A stretch of DNA of 64,000 bases, taken from the NCBI GenBank assembly GCA_020634575.1, contig JACKBM010000011.1, positions 1 through 64,000 of the forward strand, given 5' to 3'. Positions 41,876 through 51,495 of this stretch are shown here, one piece after another. The notes beneath the pieces are model-generated. The model saw nothing but the letters and a program-made list of their open reading frames with translations, had not been told where the DNA came from and ran no database searches. A program made the position numbers and the translations under genes. Within the stretch, counting starts at the first letter, position 1, and the number at the start of each line of letters is the position of its first letter. Source of the stretch: Ardenticatenales bacterium. Lineage in GTDB: Bacteria > Chloroflexota > Anaerolineae > Promineifilales > Promineifilaceae.

Positions 41876-43118
41876 CCAGCTGCTCAAACGGATTCTCTTC
41901 CAGCCCCAGCAGGCTGTACCAGTGCCCTTCCAGCAGCGGTTTTTTACGGTCCACCGCAATCGCCTGTTCTGCCTTTTTGGCCTCTATCGCTTTTTCGTAG
42001 ACATCAGCCATGCGGCTGGCCTGCCGGCGGATGTCGTACTCGCGCGCCGTCAGCAGGGCGGCTTCGCGTAGCCTGTTGTGCAGGTCCGCGTCGCCCAGCA
42101 CGCGCTGGATGGCGGCGCCCAGGGCGGCCGGCTCATTTTCCGTCAGCAACCCTTCTTTTTCGTGGGTGACGGCGTCGGAGGTGCCGCTGGCGTCGTAGGC
42201 GACCACGGGCAGGCCGGCCGCCATCGCTTCCAGCGTCACCAACCCCTGTGTCTCCGTCACCGAGGCGAAGCAGAACAGGTCAGCCGCCGTCATATAACGC
42301 GGCACCTGGGCAAACGGGATTTGGCCCGGCAGCAGCACCTGTTTTTCCAGGCCCGCCTTCTTAATCTGCTTCTCCAGCCCCGCTCGCTCTTCGCCTTCGC
42401 CCAGAATCACCAGGCAGCGGCTTTCATCCTCACGTAGAGCCGCGGTCGCCGCCTCGATCAGGACGTTCCAGTTTTTCTCTTTGGCCAGCCGGCCCAGGGA
42501 AATCAGGACCTTCTTGTCTGTCCAACCTAACTCCTCCCGCAGCTTCTCGCGCTCACCGACCGTTTCATATGGCTCGATGTCAATGCCGGTCGGGATGACG
42601 GTGACGCCCTTGGTGATCCCGTACAAATCGGCTAAGAGCTTGTGAATACTTTCCGTGGGCACGATGATATGCTGGCATTGCTGCAGAAAAACACCCATCC
42701 AGCGGTCGATCACCTCTTTGACCAGGTTCTGATTGATGGCGGCGTAATGGCTGTATTCCCGGTAACGGGTATGGTAGGTGAAGACAAACGGCAGTCCCAG
42801 CTCCGACGCTTTCCGGGCCGCCGTCTGGCCCAGCAAGATGGGGTGGTGCGCGTGAATGACATCCAGCTTCAGGGCCGGCATCAGCCAGTCAATGTGACTG
42901 GAGACGGGGATGGTGATGGGGAAATGGTTGTGGATGGGCAGTTCGATGGCCGGGTAGCGAAAGACAAACGGCTCCGTGTCTTCATAATCGCTGGCAGCCT
43001 GCGAGAAGATAAAGACCTGGTGCCCCTGCTGGATGAGCGCTTGCCGAAAAGCGCTGATGGATCGAACAACCCCGCTGACGACCGGGTAGTAAGTGTTGGT
43101 ATAATGCGCGATATGCAT
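41853..43118 (-). CDS. GT4-family glycosyltransferase (diacylglycerol glucosyltransferase-like)
   Basis: A 421-aa GT-B fold enzyme using a nucleotide sugar on the cytosolic face of the membrane. Features are the N-terminal YTNTYYPVVSGVVRSISAF, the HAHHPILLGQTA segment, and the C-terminal donor site (ISLGRLAKEKNW, then ETQGLVTLEAMAAGLPVVA with the E-x7-E pattern). The architecture resembles enzymes making glucosyl-diacylglycerol, but the acceptor is not proven. GAGGAG stands before the ATG at 43118. It is divergent from the glycosidase-like gene, sharing a 55-bp intergenic region. Confidence 0.88.
   Translation of the reverse strand: MHIAHYTNTYYPVVSGVVRSISAFRQALIQQGHQVFIFSQAASDYEDTEPFVFRYPAIELPIHNHFPITIPVSSHIDWLMPALKLDVIHAHHPILLGQTAARKASELGLPFVFTYHTRYREYSHYAAINQNLVKEVIDRWMGVFLQQCQHIIVPTESIHKLLADLYGITKGVTVIPTGIDIEPYETVGEREKLREELGWTDKKVLISLGRLAKEKNWNVLIEAATAALREDESRCLVILGEGEERAGLEKQIKKAGLEKQVLLPGQIPFAQVPRYMTAADLFCFASVTETQGLVTLEAMAAGLPVVAYDASGTSDAVTHEKEGLLTENEPAALGAAIQRVLGDADLHNRLREAALLTAREYDIRRQASRMADVYEKAIEAKKAEQAIAVDRKKPLLEGHWYSLLGLEENPFEQLATLVQRE
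43097..43105 (+). promoter_or_regulatory. Extended -10 element for the glycosidase-like gene
   Basis: TGG-TATAAT (43097-43105) matches the extended -10 and lies inside the start of the divergent GT4 gene, about 69 nt before the ATG at 43174. Confidence 0.4.
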
Positions 43119-43173
43119 AAATTCTCCTCTATTGTCCGCTTATGGCCCGGATACCGGGCTGACAAGATGTTCC

Positions 43174-44550
43174 ATGCCTAAAACAAAGCGAACGCGAAAC
43201 TGGTCGGTGCCATTTGCTTTTGGCGCCCTGTTGTTGTCCTGGTTACTCTGGCAGTTTAGCCAGTTCTGGCGCCGGCTGCTGCGGCAGCCCCGCCTGTTTC
43301 ATCCTGAGTTGTTGCCGGAACCTTCCCTGGAGCTGATTGACCAGGCCGAGCGGATTGCCCGGGCCAATGTGGAAATTTCCATTGAAGACCGGCTGCTGCC
43401 GGATGGCAGCCATAAGTTGGTGTTGAATGCCGGCCGGCGCAATTTCCGTGAGCCCTGGGCCCGTGATTTTGGTTTTGCCAGCTTTGGTCTGGTCACGATG
43501 GCGGAAACGCGGGCCGCCCGGGAGACACTGGAGCTGTTTCTGGGCTTTCAGACACCGGCCGGTCAATTCCCCGTCAAAATCCATTCTACCAGTATCCTGG
43601 AACGGTATCTCCATTCCCTTTTGGACCGCGAACAGCCCATTCATACGCCGCTCCGGCCCAAATACAAAACCGCTCACCGGACACTTTCGCTGGACGGTAA
43701 TGCCCTGCTCATTATCGCCGCCCTGAATTATTTGCGCCATGTTGACGACCCATCCTTCTGCCATACACATTGGCCGGCTCTGAAGCGTGGTCTGCAATGG
43801 CTGGAACTGCAATCCCTGGAGGGCGATGGCCTGCTGCACCAGGGCGCCTACACCGATTGGGCTGACTCGATCAAGCGCCACGGCATCATCCATTACACCA
43901 ACGTCCTCTACTGGCGCGCGCTCTGTGAATTTGGCCGCGACGCCGTCATCTACGGGTACCCGGAGGACGAAGCGTATTTCCAGGCCAAAGCGGCGCGTGT
44001 CCGGGACAAAATTAATGAACATTTTTGGTCCGAAGAGCTCGGTTTTTACCGCACCAGCGACCAGTTTCCTCATATCCTCAGCAGCTCCGGCAACCTGCTG
44101 GCCATCGCCTGGGGGCTGGCCACCCCGGCCCAGGCCAACGCGATCTTGGACCGGATGGCCGCCTGGGACATGGCTGAACCGGTGCCGACCCAGGTGACCA
44201 GTGAGCCTTACGGGCCACAATTTGTGGCCCTGGAAAATCGGCTGGCGGGCATCCCGCATTATCACACGGAGGCCGCCTGGCTCTGGCTGGGCGCCTGGCA
44301 TGTGGTGGCGTTGTCGCGATCCGGCCGGTCCGCGGAAGCTGGCCACCTGCTGGAGCGCATGGCCACTGTCATTGTGCGCGATGGTGTTGTTCATGAAGTC
44401 TACGGTCGTGACGGTCAACCTCTGGCTACCCGCTGGTACAGCTCCGAAGCGCCCCTGACCTGGAGCGCCAGCCTCTTCGTCTATGCCTGCCAGATCTATC
44501 GCGAACATGCCGATGTCAAGACCAATCCTGAGGCCGAGTCCGCCACCTGA
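43174..44550 (+). CDS. Membrane-anchored six-hairpin glycoside hydrolase-like protein
   Basis: A 458-aa protein with a short basic N-terminus and one hydrophobic segment (VPFAFGALLLSWLLWQF), then an (alpha/alpha)6-barrel like glycogen-debranching or GH15/GH37-type enzymes. Diagnostic stretches are FREPWARDFGFASFG (about 90-104), the acid DGLLHQGAYTDWADSIKRHG and HYHTEAAWLWLGAWHV. It may trim or make an alpha-glucan or compatible solute at the membrane; substrate unknown. The ATG at 43174 is assumed; an upstream TTG at 43132 is possible. Divergent from the GT4 gene, which suggests a shared pathway. Confidence 0.8.
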   Translation: MPKTKRTRNWSVPFAFGALLLSWLLWQFSQFWRRLLRQPRLFHPELLPEPSLELIDQAERIARANVEISIEDRLLPDGSHKLVLNAGRRNFREPWARDFGFASFGLVTMAETRAARETLELFLGFQTPAGQFPVKIHSTSILERYLHSLLDREQPIHTPLRPKYKTAHRTLSLDGNALLIIAALNYLRHVDDPSFCHTHWPALKRGLQWLELQSLEGDGLLHQGAYTDWADSIKRHGIIHYTNVLYWRALCEFGRDAVIYGYPEDEAYFQAKAARVRDKINEHFWSEELGFYRTSDQFPHILSSSGNLLAIAWGLATPAQANAILDRMAAWDMAEPVPTQVTSEPYGPQFVALENRLAGIPHYHTEAAWLWLGAWHVVALSRSGRSAEAGHLLERMATVIVRDGVVHEVYGRDGQPLATRWYSSEAPLTWSASLFVYACQIYREHADVKTNPEAESAT

Positions 44551-44952
44551 TCCTCTCGTCGACGTCATCTCGAGAAACCCCACGCGGGGAGACCGCGTTC
44601 GCAAAGGCAAGAAACAGGTTCGAAATTTGCAGTGCGAAGTCAGGTTTGTAGTAAAGGGCTTTAGCCTTTTGTGATCATCCAGACAACTGTTGGCCGACGC
44701 GACACTGACGCGACAGCAGCCCCAAAAGGGATGCACGCGGAACGCTAAAGCGTTTACTACGAACCTCAGACCGCACGCCATTTCCGCCTTGTTTCTTAGC
44801 AGCCTTCTCCGCCGTGAAAATCAGCCATTTTGAGAGGGCGAGGGACGCCGTTCTGCGATGCTGACAGAGCCGGGTGGTGGTTGGTCCGAAGGCTGGCCTT
44901 TGTTTGGAGCCAACCTCCGACCGCTAAAGCCAACACCTGGCCAGGGGACCTT
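44551..44952. repeat. Composite intergenic repeat, copy 2
   Basis: The 402-bp gap contains no supported gene. The part 44570-44770 is the inverted relative of 33000-33190, and 44810-44952 is the direct relative of 32783-32925. Shared blocks include AGCCTTTTGTGATCATCCAG and GTAGTAAAGGG. Partial open frames in it are not coding. Confidence 0.7.
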
Positions 44953-46473
44953 TTACTCCCGCCGCAAATAGCGGCTTAACGCCCGCCACGACAGCAGGAA
45001 AAACAACACGCCCAGGCCAAGCAGCCCGCCAAAGACAAGCGCGTTGGGCTCCTGGCCGCGCAGCATGACATCCTGCAGCAGCGCTGTCCCATACGTGGCC
45101 GGCAGCAACCAGGACACCGTCCGCACCGGCAGCCAGATGCGTTCGATGGCCAGGAATAGGCCGCTGAAAAAGACGCTAGCCAGCAGCAACAACATCGCCA
45201 GCTGCACCGCCTGGGTCTCGGTCTGTGAAATCGTCGAAATCACAAAACCCATGCCCAGCGAGAGGAAAGTGACCGCCAGCAAGATGCCGGCATAAATCAG
45301 CCAGCTGCCCGCCATTGGCACGCCCATCAAAAGTGTAATCAGGGCAGTCAGGATGGCGGCAATAAAGATAATCACCACCAGGTAACCGATTGTCTTGCCC
45401 AACAGAAGCTCCAGCGCCGAGGATGGCGCGATACGCAGCAGATCCAGCGTGCCCAGGCGCCGTTCTCGAATAATAGAAAGCGCCGCAAAACTGACGGCGA
45501 TATGCTGGATCAGCAGGGCCAGCGCCGCCGGCACAAAGAAGTCGATGTCGCTGATCGGAACTTCGCTCAGCTGCAGGACATTCGATTTGAATGGACTGAT
45601 CAGCACCGTCGAATCAATAGCCGCAAACTCCTCAAGGGCCACTTCCACATCCGCCAAATCTGCTTCGATCTGGTCCAGGGATGCCAATTCGTCCGTGTAA
45701 TCATCGTCACCATTGATGACGAAGTTGCTGACCTGCTCTTGCAGGCTGGTGGTAGTGCCTAACAGCGGGTTGGTGCCGGTTTCATTCAGGCTGTCCAGAC
45801 CAGCCGTTTCCTGCAGGCTGGCGTAAACAGCCATCGCCCCGGCCGCCATGGCCAGCTGATCACTCTCCTGCTGCAGCGCCAGCAATTCGGTCTTCGCGCG
45901 CTCTTCATCCCCTGTTTCCAGCGCTGTGCGCATGGCGCTGGTATGGTCACGGGTTGTGTCGACGCTTTCGTTCGCTGTCGCCGCCTCGGTTTTACTCTGG
46001 TCGGCGGCCCGGGTCAGGATCTCCTGGTTGATGCGGTCGGCGGCCAGCCGGCCCAGCACGTTGACGGTGGCCTGCTCGAAAGGGTCGATCTCGCTGTGCA
46101 GGATGGTGATCTCGGCATGCTCGCTGTTGCGGATGGAACCAATGGCATCCTGCGGCGGGATAATGACCAGGTCCACGGTCTGATTTTTCAGAAGCTCTTC
46201 CGCCTGCACGGCATCTGTCGTCGTCGCTACCAGGTTGACGGCGTCGCCAAGATTAGGAATAAACGCCTCCACTTCGTCTTGCAGGCCGGTGCCAAAGGGG
46301 TCCAGCAGAATGACGTCCCGGGTGGGTGACTCGTTACGGAAACCCAGGCCGAAGAGGGACAGGATCAGAAAAGGGCCAATGACCAGCGTCAGGATGAGCC
46401 GATTCTGCCGCAGCAGTTCGACCACTTCTTTGCGAACGACAGCCCAGAGCCGGATAAATAACTGCCTAACCAT
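44953..46473 (-). CDS. ABC-2-type exporter permease
   Basis: A 506-aa membrane protein with one N-terminal helix, a long extracytoplasmic domain (about residues 45-325, coiled and acidic) and five to six C-terminal helices (LALLIQHIAVSFAALSIIRERR, shown in part, and following). This is the ABC2_membrane_3/YhgE-like plan of drug or lipid exporters. The motif RERRLGTLDLLRIAPSSALELLLGK is typical of the family (positions about 338-362). It overlaps the ATPase gene by 8 nt, forming a two-gene exporter. Substrate unknown. Confidence 0.9.
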   Translation of the reverse strand: MVRQLFIRLWAVVRKEVVELLRQNRLILTLVIGPFLILSLFGLGFRNESPTRDVILLDPFGTGLQDEVEAFIPNLGDAVNLVATTTDAVQAEELLKNQTVDLVIIPPQDAIGSIRNSEHAEITILHSEIDPFEQATVNVLGRLAADRINQEILTRAADQSKTEAATANESVDTTRDHTSAMRTALETGDEERAKTELLALQQESDQLAMAAGAMAVYASLQETAGLDSLNETGTNPLLGTTTSLQEQVSNFVINGDDDYTDELASLDQIEADLADVEVALEEFAAIDSTVLISPFKSNVLQLSEVPISDIDFFVPAALALLIQHIAVSFAALSIIRERRLGTLDLLRIAPSSALELLLGKTIGYLVVIIFIAAILTALITLLMGVPMAGSWLIYAGILLAVTFLSLGMGFVISTISQTETQAVQLAMLLLLASVFFSGLFLAIERIWLPVRTVSWLLPATYGTALLQDVMLRGQEPNALVFGGLLGLGVLFFLLSWRALSRYLRRE

Positions 46474-47419
46474 GCTGCTGCCCTCGCTTGATCAGTTCCA
46501 CGAAGACATCGTCGAATTGGGGTACAAATTCACCGGCCGATTCCACCGCCAGCTGATGCCCTTCAAACCAGCGCATCAACGCCGGCAACGCCGTTTTAGC
46601 GTCCTCAACCGTCAGCCGGTAGGCTGCCGAGGCCAGGAAGTTGAGCCGATTCTGGACCAGTTCATGGGCTCGTAATTCATAAAGCAGGGCCGCCGGCAGT
46701 GCTTCGTGCAGGACAATGTCGATCATGTCGCCGCCGATGGCCGTCCGGCGCAACCGCTCTGGCGTGTCGACGGTCAGTAGCCGCCCATCCGCCATCACCC
46801 CCACATAATCACAATACGCCGCTTCGCCCACATATTGCGTGGTCACAAAAAGCGTCTGGCCCTCATCGCGCAGCTGGCGGAAAAACTCCCACAGCTTTTG
46901 CCGCAGGATGGGGTCGATGCCGGCGGTTGGTTCATCCAGGAATATCAGTTCCGGCTTGTGCATCAGCGCCGCCGCCAGGCTGAGCCGCCGTTGCATACCG
47001 CCGGAGACATCGCGGGCCAGCTTGTGTTTGTCGTCCGCTAATTCGACCAGTTCCAGCAGCTTCTCCTGCCGATCGCTCCGCTCGGCCCGGCCGAGACCGT
47101 ACAGCGAGCCAATAAAATTGAGATTATCCTGAAGCGAAAGTGCCGGATAGAGGGAAAAAAGCTGCGGCATATAGCCCACGCGGGCTTTGTCGGCCCGGCT
47201 GAACTGGCTCGGTTCGCTGCCAAACACGGTGAGCCGCCCGGCCGTCGGTTTGTAACTGCCGTTGAGCAGCCGCACGGTCGTCGTCTTGCCGCAGCCGCTG
47301 GGGCCGATGAAGCCAAAGATCGTACCGGCCGGTACCGTCATGTCGATATCGATAACGGCCGTTTCATTGCCAAAAGATTTGCCCAGGCCCTGGGCTTCAA
47401 TTAAGAGATTTCCAGTCAT
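46466..47419 (-). CDS. ABC transporter ATP-binding protein
   Basis: A 317-aa ATPase partner of the permease. Walker A GPSGCGKTT is at about residues 40-48, the signature VSGGMQRRLSLAAAL at about 139-153, and Walker B ELIFLDEPTAG just after it. The C-terminal extra domain (about 230-317) is typical of drug or lipid exporters of the CcmA type. The start at 47419 (MTGNLLIEAQGL) fits because TTTAAT ends 6 nt upstream; a longer frame from 47455 has no support. Confidence 0.93.
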   Translation of the reverse strand: MTGNLLIEAQGLGKSFGNETAVIDIDMTVPAGTIFGFIGPSGCGKTTTVRLLNGSYKPTAGRLTVFGSEPSQFSRADKARVGYMPQLFSLYPALSLQDNLNFIGSLYGLGRAERSDRQEKLLELVELADDKHKLARDVSGGMQRRLSLAAALMHKPELIFLDEPTAGIDPILRQKLWEFFRQLRDEGQTLFVTTQYVGEAAYCDYVGVMADGRLLTVDTPERLRRTAIGGDMIDIVLHEALPAALLYELRAHELVQNRLNFLASAAYRLTVEDAKTALPALMRWFEGHQLAVESAGEFVPQFDDVFVELIKRGQQHG

Positions 47420-47431
47420 AGCCAAATTAAA
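47420..47431 (-). promoter_or_regulatory. -10-like TTTAAT placed for leaderless transcription of the exporter operon
   Basis: TTTAAT (47431-47426) and TTGGCT precede the ATG at 47419, with no ribosome-binding site. The geometry matches the other three leaderless candidates. Confidence 0.4.
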
Positions 47432-47499
47432 GCTGACCAGCAGCGGCTGGCCCATATGCCTGGGTACAGAAAGAGATGTGATCGGGGGATATAGAAGGG

Positions 47500-48738
47500 T
47501 TACAGACGCCTGGTCGCCGCCAGCGTCACCAGCAGCAACGCCAGCAGCGCGCAGGCGGCCAGCGCATAAAATACCGCATCCCAGTTAAACCGATCCAGAA
47601 TGCCGCCGACAATCAACGTGCTCAGCCCGCCGCCCATGTTGATGGAAAAGCCGATCAAGCCGGCCAACGTCGAGGCATTCTGGCGATCGCCGAGGACCAG
47701 GGGCAGCGTCGAAAGCGTCAGGCTGGAGGTAGCGGAGGCGAAGGCGCCGATCACCATCAAGCCAAGGGTAGCCAGTGTCAAACCGGCCGGTAAATTGGGA
47801 AAAGCGAGGAAAAGCAGGATCAGGCCAGCCAGCGTACCGACGAGCCCGTACAGCTCCCGCCCCGCGAAGAAGCGGTTGACCAGCCCGCTGCTCAGGATGA
47901 CGCCCAGGCTGCCCGCGATGGGACTCAAGGCCGCCAGCGCCGCCGCCCGGTCGATGGCCACACCGCCTTCCTCGACAAAATAGGTGGGCACCCAGGTATT
48001 CAGGGCGATGAGGCAGAAGCCGACAAACAACCCGGCCAGCGACAGCGGCCAATAGCGACGGAAGTTGCCGGCCATGCCGGCCAGCACCGCGCGCAGGTTG
48101 AACGCCGCCAGGGCGTTTGGCTCCAGGGTCCAATCCCGCTGATAGCCCCGTTCTTCGGGGGTATCACGCACCTGGAACCACCAGAAGCAGGCCATGAGGG
48201 CGAGGAGACCGGCCGGTACAAAAAACGCCGCTCGCCAGCCCCAGCGATTCACCAGCCAGCCGCTAAACAGCAGCACCGCCGCGTTACCTAACACATAGCT
48301 GGTCCCAAACAGCGTCGCAATTCGCCGTCGCTGAGCGCCACTCAGCCAGTTAGAAAGCGTGCGCAGGACCGGCCCCCAGCCCGTAGCCTGGCAATAGCCA
48401 TTGATGCCCCACAAAAGCAGCAACAGCGCAAACGAAGAGGAAAAGCCAAACGCCAGGTTCACCGCGGCCGAAGCCAGCATCCCGAAGAAGACCAGCCGCC
48501 GCGGGCTGATCAGATCGCCCAATTGGCCATTGATGACCTGGCCGATGGCGTACGTCCAGAAAAATCCGGTCCCCAGCAGCCCCAGCGCCTCTTTGCTGAG
48601 GCCCAGGTCCGTTTCCATGGCCGGCAAGGCCGGGCTGAGATTGACCCGGCCCAGGTAATAGGCCGCATAGCTGATCCAGGCCAGGGCGATGAGCTGGCGT
48701 TGCCAGCGCTGTAGGGGGAGAGGGACAGTTTCGACCAT
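47500..48738 (-). CDS. MFS transporter, organophosphate:phosphate antiporter (GlpT/UhpC)-like
   Basis: A 412-aa inner-membrane carrier with about twelve helices. Family cues are YAAYYLGRVNLSPALPAM in helix 1, GQVINGQLGDLISPRRLVFFG in the helix 2-3 loop (residues split here by convention) and WGINGYCQATGWGPVLRTLSNWL, which matches the GlpT/UhpT/UhpC signature. It may take up a sugar phosphate or glycerol phosphate, or act as a sensor like UhpC. The start is uncertain: ATG at 48738 or a longer form from 48837 (445 aa). Confidence 0.85.
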   Translation of the reverse strand: MVETVPLPLQRWQRQLIALAWISYAAYYLGRVNLSPALPAMETDLGLSKEALGLLGTGFFWTYAIGQVINGQLGDLISPRRLVFFGMLASAAVNLAFGFSSSFALLLLLWGINGYCQATGWGPVLRTLSNWLSGAQRRRIATLFGTSYVLGNAAVLLFSGWLVNRWGWRAAFFVPAGLLALMACFWWFQVRDTPEERGYQRDWTLEPNALAAFNLRAVLAGMAGNFRRYWPLSLAGLFVGFCLIALNTWVPTYFVEEGGVAIDRAAALAALSPIAGSLGVILSSGLVNRFFAGRELYGLVGTLAGLILLFLAFPNLPAGLTLATLGLMVIGAFASATSSLTLSTLPLVLGDRQNASTLAGLIGFSINMGGGLSTLIVGGILDRFNWDAVFYALAACALLALLLVTLAATRRL

Positions 48739-48879
48739 AAGCAAAAGCTGTTGACGAAGATAATCCGCGTACTGTAACGCAAAAATGGGGCCGCGCACGA
48801 ACTTGGCTGTTTTCCCTGGGACAGTATGGGTTGTCATGGCTTTATGCCTATCTGGCCTGGGTCGCACCCGCCCAGCAAC

Positions 48880-48951
48880 GCGTGGCAGTTCACTGCCTCG
48901 CGTTACCGTCTCGTGTTGCCGCCTCGTGTTGCCGCCTCGCGTTACCGCACC
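48880..48951. repeat. GTGGCAGTTCACTGCC repeat (copy 2) plus 13-bp tandem repeats
   Basis: The 48880-48902 segment duplicates 38783-38805. It runs into four 13-bp units at 48897-48948 (CTCGCGTTACCGT, CTCGTGTTGCCGC twice, CTCGCGTTACCGC). They lie in the otherwise gene-free stretch between the MFS and ATPase genes. Confidence 0.75.
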
Positions 48952-49028
48952 GGGCACCCCGCCGGCCCCCAAAAACGCCACCAATCCCCGCATATGACAT
49001 CCGGCAGGTAGAAACCCGCCGTTTTACG

Positions 49029-49056
49029 TTGACTTGAGCCTGAGACATCCGATAAC
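49029..49056 (+). promoter_or_regulatory. Possible promoter of the A/V-type ATPase operon
   Basis: TTGACT (49029-49034) and GATAAC (49051-49056) are separated by 16 nt, about 122 nt before the first ATPase gene. The -10 is poor, so this is tentative. The remaining 48952-49177 holds no gene. Confidence 0.35.
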
Positions 49057-49177
49057 CTGCACACAAGGATATGTGAGGATTTTCACGAACGCAGGAAATC
49101 GTGCTTACGGGCGCATCCGAACCTGCGCCCCTCTCTGTGTGCCGGCACGGGCCTCTGCGCCTCACCGGGCGACTCAA

Positions 49178-49564
49178 ATGAGCGAACAAAATGGATCCAC
49201 GCCGTCAGCCGCGCCACCTGCCCTGGATCAGATCCGGGCGGCGGAACGGGCCGTGACTCGCCGCCTGGCCGCTGCCCGCGAGGCAGCTGAGCAGCGATTG
49301 GCCGCCGCCCGCGCGGAAGCAAGGATGATGTTGGCCGGGGCGGAAGCGTCCGGCCGGTCCGCCGGCGCTCAGGCCCGCGCCACGGCCGAAGCCGAGACAG
49401 AAACCATCACCGCGGCCATTATCGCGGCTGCCGAGGCGGAAGCGGCGACTCTGGGGGCCCTGTCGCCAGCCATCCTGGATGCTACCGCCACGAAGGCCCT
49501 CCTTTTGCTGCTGGGTTTGGCCGAGCAGCCGGAACCCCCTGACGCCGAGAAGGTGCGCTCATGA
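49178..49564 (+). CDS. A/V-type ATPase peripheral-stalk subunit H (G-like)
   Basis: A 128-aa Ala/Glu/Arg-rich coiled-coil protein (residues about 17-90), as expected for the stator-stalk subunit that pairs with subunit E. The Ala/Glu/Arg-rich run goes from about 24 to 85. The short C-terminus is LLLLLGLAEQPEPP. It precedes subunit I by a 4-nt overlap (ATGA), in the position that the stalk subunit holds in the Thermus operon. Low-complexity composition means family assignment depends on context. Confidence 0.72.
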   Translation: MSEQNGSTPSAAPPALDQIRAAERAVTRRLAAAREAAEQRLAAARAEARMMLAGAEASGRSAGAQARATAEAETETITAAIIAAAEAEAATLGALSPAILDATATKALLLLLGLAEQPEPPDAEKVRS

Positions 49565-51486
49565 AAGTGCCGATGGCCCGCCTCCAAATTGTTGGGCTCA
49601 AGCGTGAAATGAGCGCGGTCCTGACCACTGTGCAGCGGCTGGGCTGCCTGCAGATCGAAGATGCCAGCCAGCAACCGGACCTGTCGGTGCGTCCCCTACA
49701 GCCGGACCGGGAGATCGTGCAGCAAGGGCCGCAGCTAAATCACCTGGTCAGCCGCATCGAAGGCTTGCTGGCCACATTTGCCGGCCTGGCGCCGGCCGGT
49801 GCTCCTTTACCGGCCGATCCAACCGCTGATTACCTCACCGAAGCAACCGCCGGCGTCGAAGCGCTGGCCAGCGACGTGGGCGCCCTGCTCGACCGGCGCG
49901 ACAGCCTGCGGGCGGAACAGCTGGATCTGCCCCGCTACCAGGATACGCTCAGCAAGCTCCTGCCGATTGTGCCGGCCTCAGCCCGGGCGGCTGACAACGT
50001 CTTTGCCGGTGTGCTGGTCGGCCGGCAACATCAATGGGTCCTGGATGCCCTGACAGACGAACTGCTGCGCATCACTGGCGGTCAGGGCGAAACGGCCAGC
50101 AAGCCGATCGATGGCGATTTTCTGGCCATGATCCTGGTCTTCCCGCGGGCGCTGGCCGGGGAAGTGGAGGCGCTGCTGGGCCAGAAGGATCTGACCCGGC
50201 TGCGGCTGCCGGACAACATTGAGCGAGACCGGCCGGATGACGCCCTTCTGGCCATCCAGCGCCGCCTGGCCGCTATCCCGGACGCCCTCAACGCGGTGGA
50301 AGCGGAACTGCGGCTGCTTGCCCAACGTTGGCAGCCCCGCTTGCAGCTCTGGCACGGGATCCTGCGCGGCCGGCTGGCCGAACGCCAGGTCCTGAATCGC
50401 CTCGGTGAAACCGACCAGACCTTTGTGTTGGTCGGCTGGGCGCCCGAGGCTGATGTGCCGCGCCTCACCGCAGCGCTGGCCGAAGCGGGCACAAATGCTG
50501 TTGTCAGCCGCCTGCCCCAGAGTCCCGCCCTCATGGCTGACGCGCCCGTCCTGCTGCAAAACCCGGCCCCGGCGCGCCCCTTTGAAAGCCTGACGAAGCT
50601 GCTCAACCTGCCCCGTTACGATGGCCTGGATCCGACCATCCTCATGGCGCTTTTCCTGCCGCTTTTCTTTGGCATGATCCTCGGCGACGCCGGCTATGGG
50701 CTGGTTCTGTTGTTGCTTTGTGTCTGGGGATTACGCCGCTTCAAAGCACCAGGGACCACGCGGAACATGATCATCGTGCTGGCTATTGGTTCCGGCTGGA
50801 GCATCGTCTTTGGTCTTCTGTATGGTGAGCTGTTCGGCACCCTGGGCGAGCACCTGGGGCTACACGCGCTCTGGCTGGAGCGCGGCAGCGCCGAGCAAGT
50901 GCAGGCGCTGTTGCTCTTTGCCATTGCTGTTGGCGTGGTTCACGTTGTCCTGGGCCTGCTGCTCGGGCTGTACGCTGCCGTGCGTGCCCGCAGCCGGGGC
51001 CACACGCTGGAACGGGGTGGCATCCTGGTCGGACTGATTGGGCTTTTCCTGATCGTGGCCGTGCTGGTCGAGCTGTTGCCGCCGGGGTTGATGTCGCCGG
51101 CGTATGTGCTGCTGCTTTTGGGCATCGTCATGCTGGGGGCGTCGCAGGGCTGGCTGGGCATCTTGCTCGGCCCGATTGAGTTCCTGGGCGTGATCGGCAA
51201 CATCCTTTCTTATTTACGCATCGCCGCCATCGGGCTTGCTTCGGTTTACGTGGCCCGGCTGGCCAATGATCTGGCGGGCGGCCTGGGCAGCATCATCGTC
51301 GGCGTGATCGTCGCCGTTCTGATTCACGCGCTCAATATTGTGCTGGGCGCCTTCAGCCCGACGATTCACAGTATGCGGCTGCATTATGTGGAATTTTTCA
51401 AACTATTTTTTGAAGGTGGCGGCAGACCATTTACCCCTTTCACCCTGGCTGTTGAGCCGGATCAGGGCGCTGCCGCCCGTCAGTAG
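49561..51486 (+). CDS. ntpI: A/V-type ATPase membrane subunit I (a-type)
   Basis: The 641-aa ion-channel subunit. A cytosolic N-terminal half (about 1-340) links the stalks, and a C-terminal half with about eight helices forms the ion path next to the c-ring. Family signatures include FLPLFFGMILGDAGYGLVL (about 360-378), the GLLYGELFGTLGEHLGL stretch, and a C-terminal NILSYLRIAAIGLASVYVA, whose R is the conserved channel arginine. The final helix has FFKLFFEGGGRPFTPF, typical of subunit I. It precedes the c-subunit by 9 nt. Confidence 0.95.
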   Translation: MKVPMARLQIVGLKREMSAVLTTVQRLGCLQIEDASQQPDLSVRPLQPDREIVQQGPQLNHLVSRIEGLLATFAGLAPAGAPLPADPTADYLTEATAGVEALASDVGALLDRRDSLRAEQLDLPRYQDTLSKLLPIVPASARAADNVFAGVLVGRQHQWVLDALTDELLRITGGQGETASKPIDGDFLAMILVFPRALAGEVEALLGQKDLTRLRLPDNIERDRPDDALLAIQRRLAAIPDALNAVEAELRLLAQRWQPRLQLWHGILRGRLAERQVLNRLGETDQTFVLVGWAPEADVPRLTAALAEAGTNAVVSRLPQSPALMADAPVLLQNPAPARPFESLTKLLNLPRYDGLDPTILMALFLPLFFGMILGDAGYGLVLLLLCVWGLRRFKAPGTTRNMIIVLAIGSGWSIVFGLLYGELFGTLGEHLGLHALWLERGSAEQVQALLLFAIAVGVVHVVLGLLLGLYAAVRARSRGHTLERGGILVGLIGLFLIVAVLVELLPPGLMSPAYVLLLLGIVMLGASQGWLGILLGPIEFLGVIGNILSYLRIAAIGLASVYVARLANDLAGGLGSIIVGVIVAVLIHALNIVLGAFSPTIHSMRLHYVEFFKLFFEGGGRPFTPFTLAVEPDQGAAARQ

Positions 51487-51495
51487 GAGTATCTG

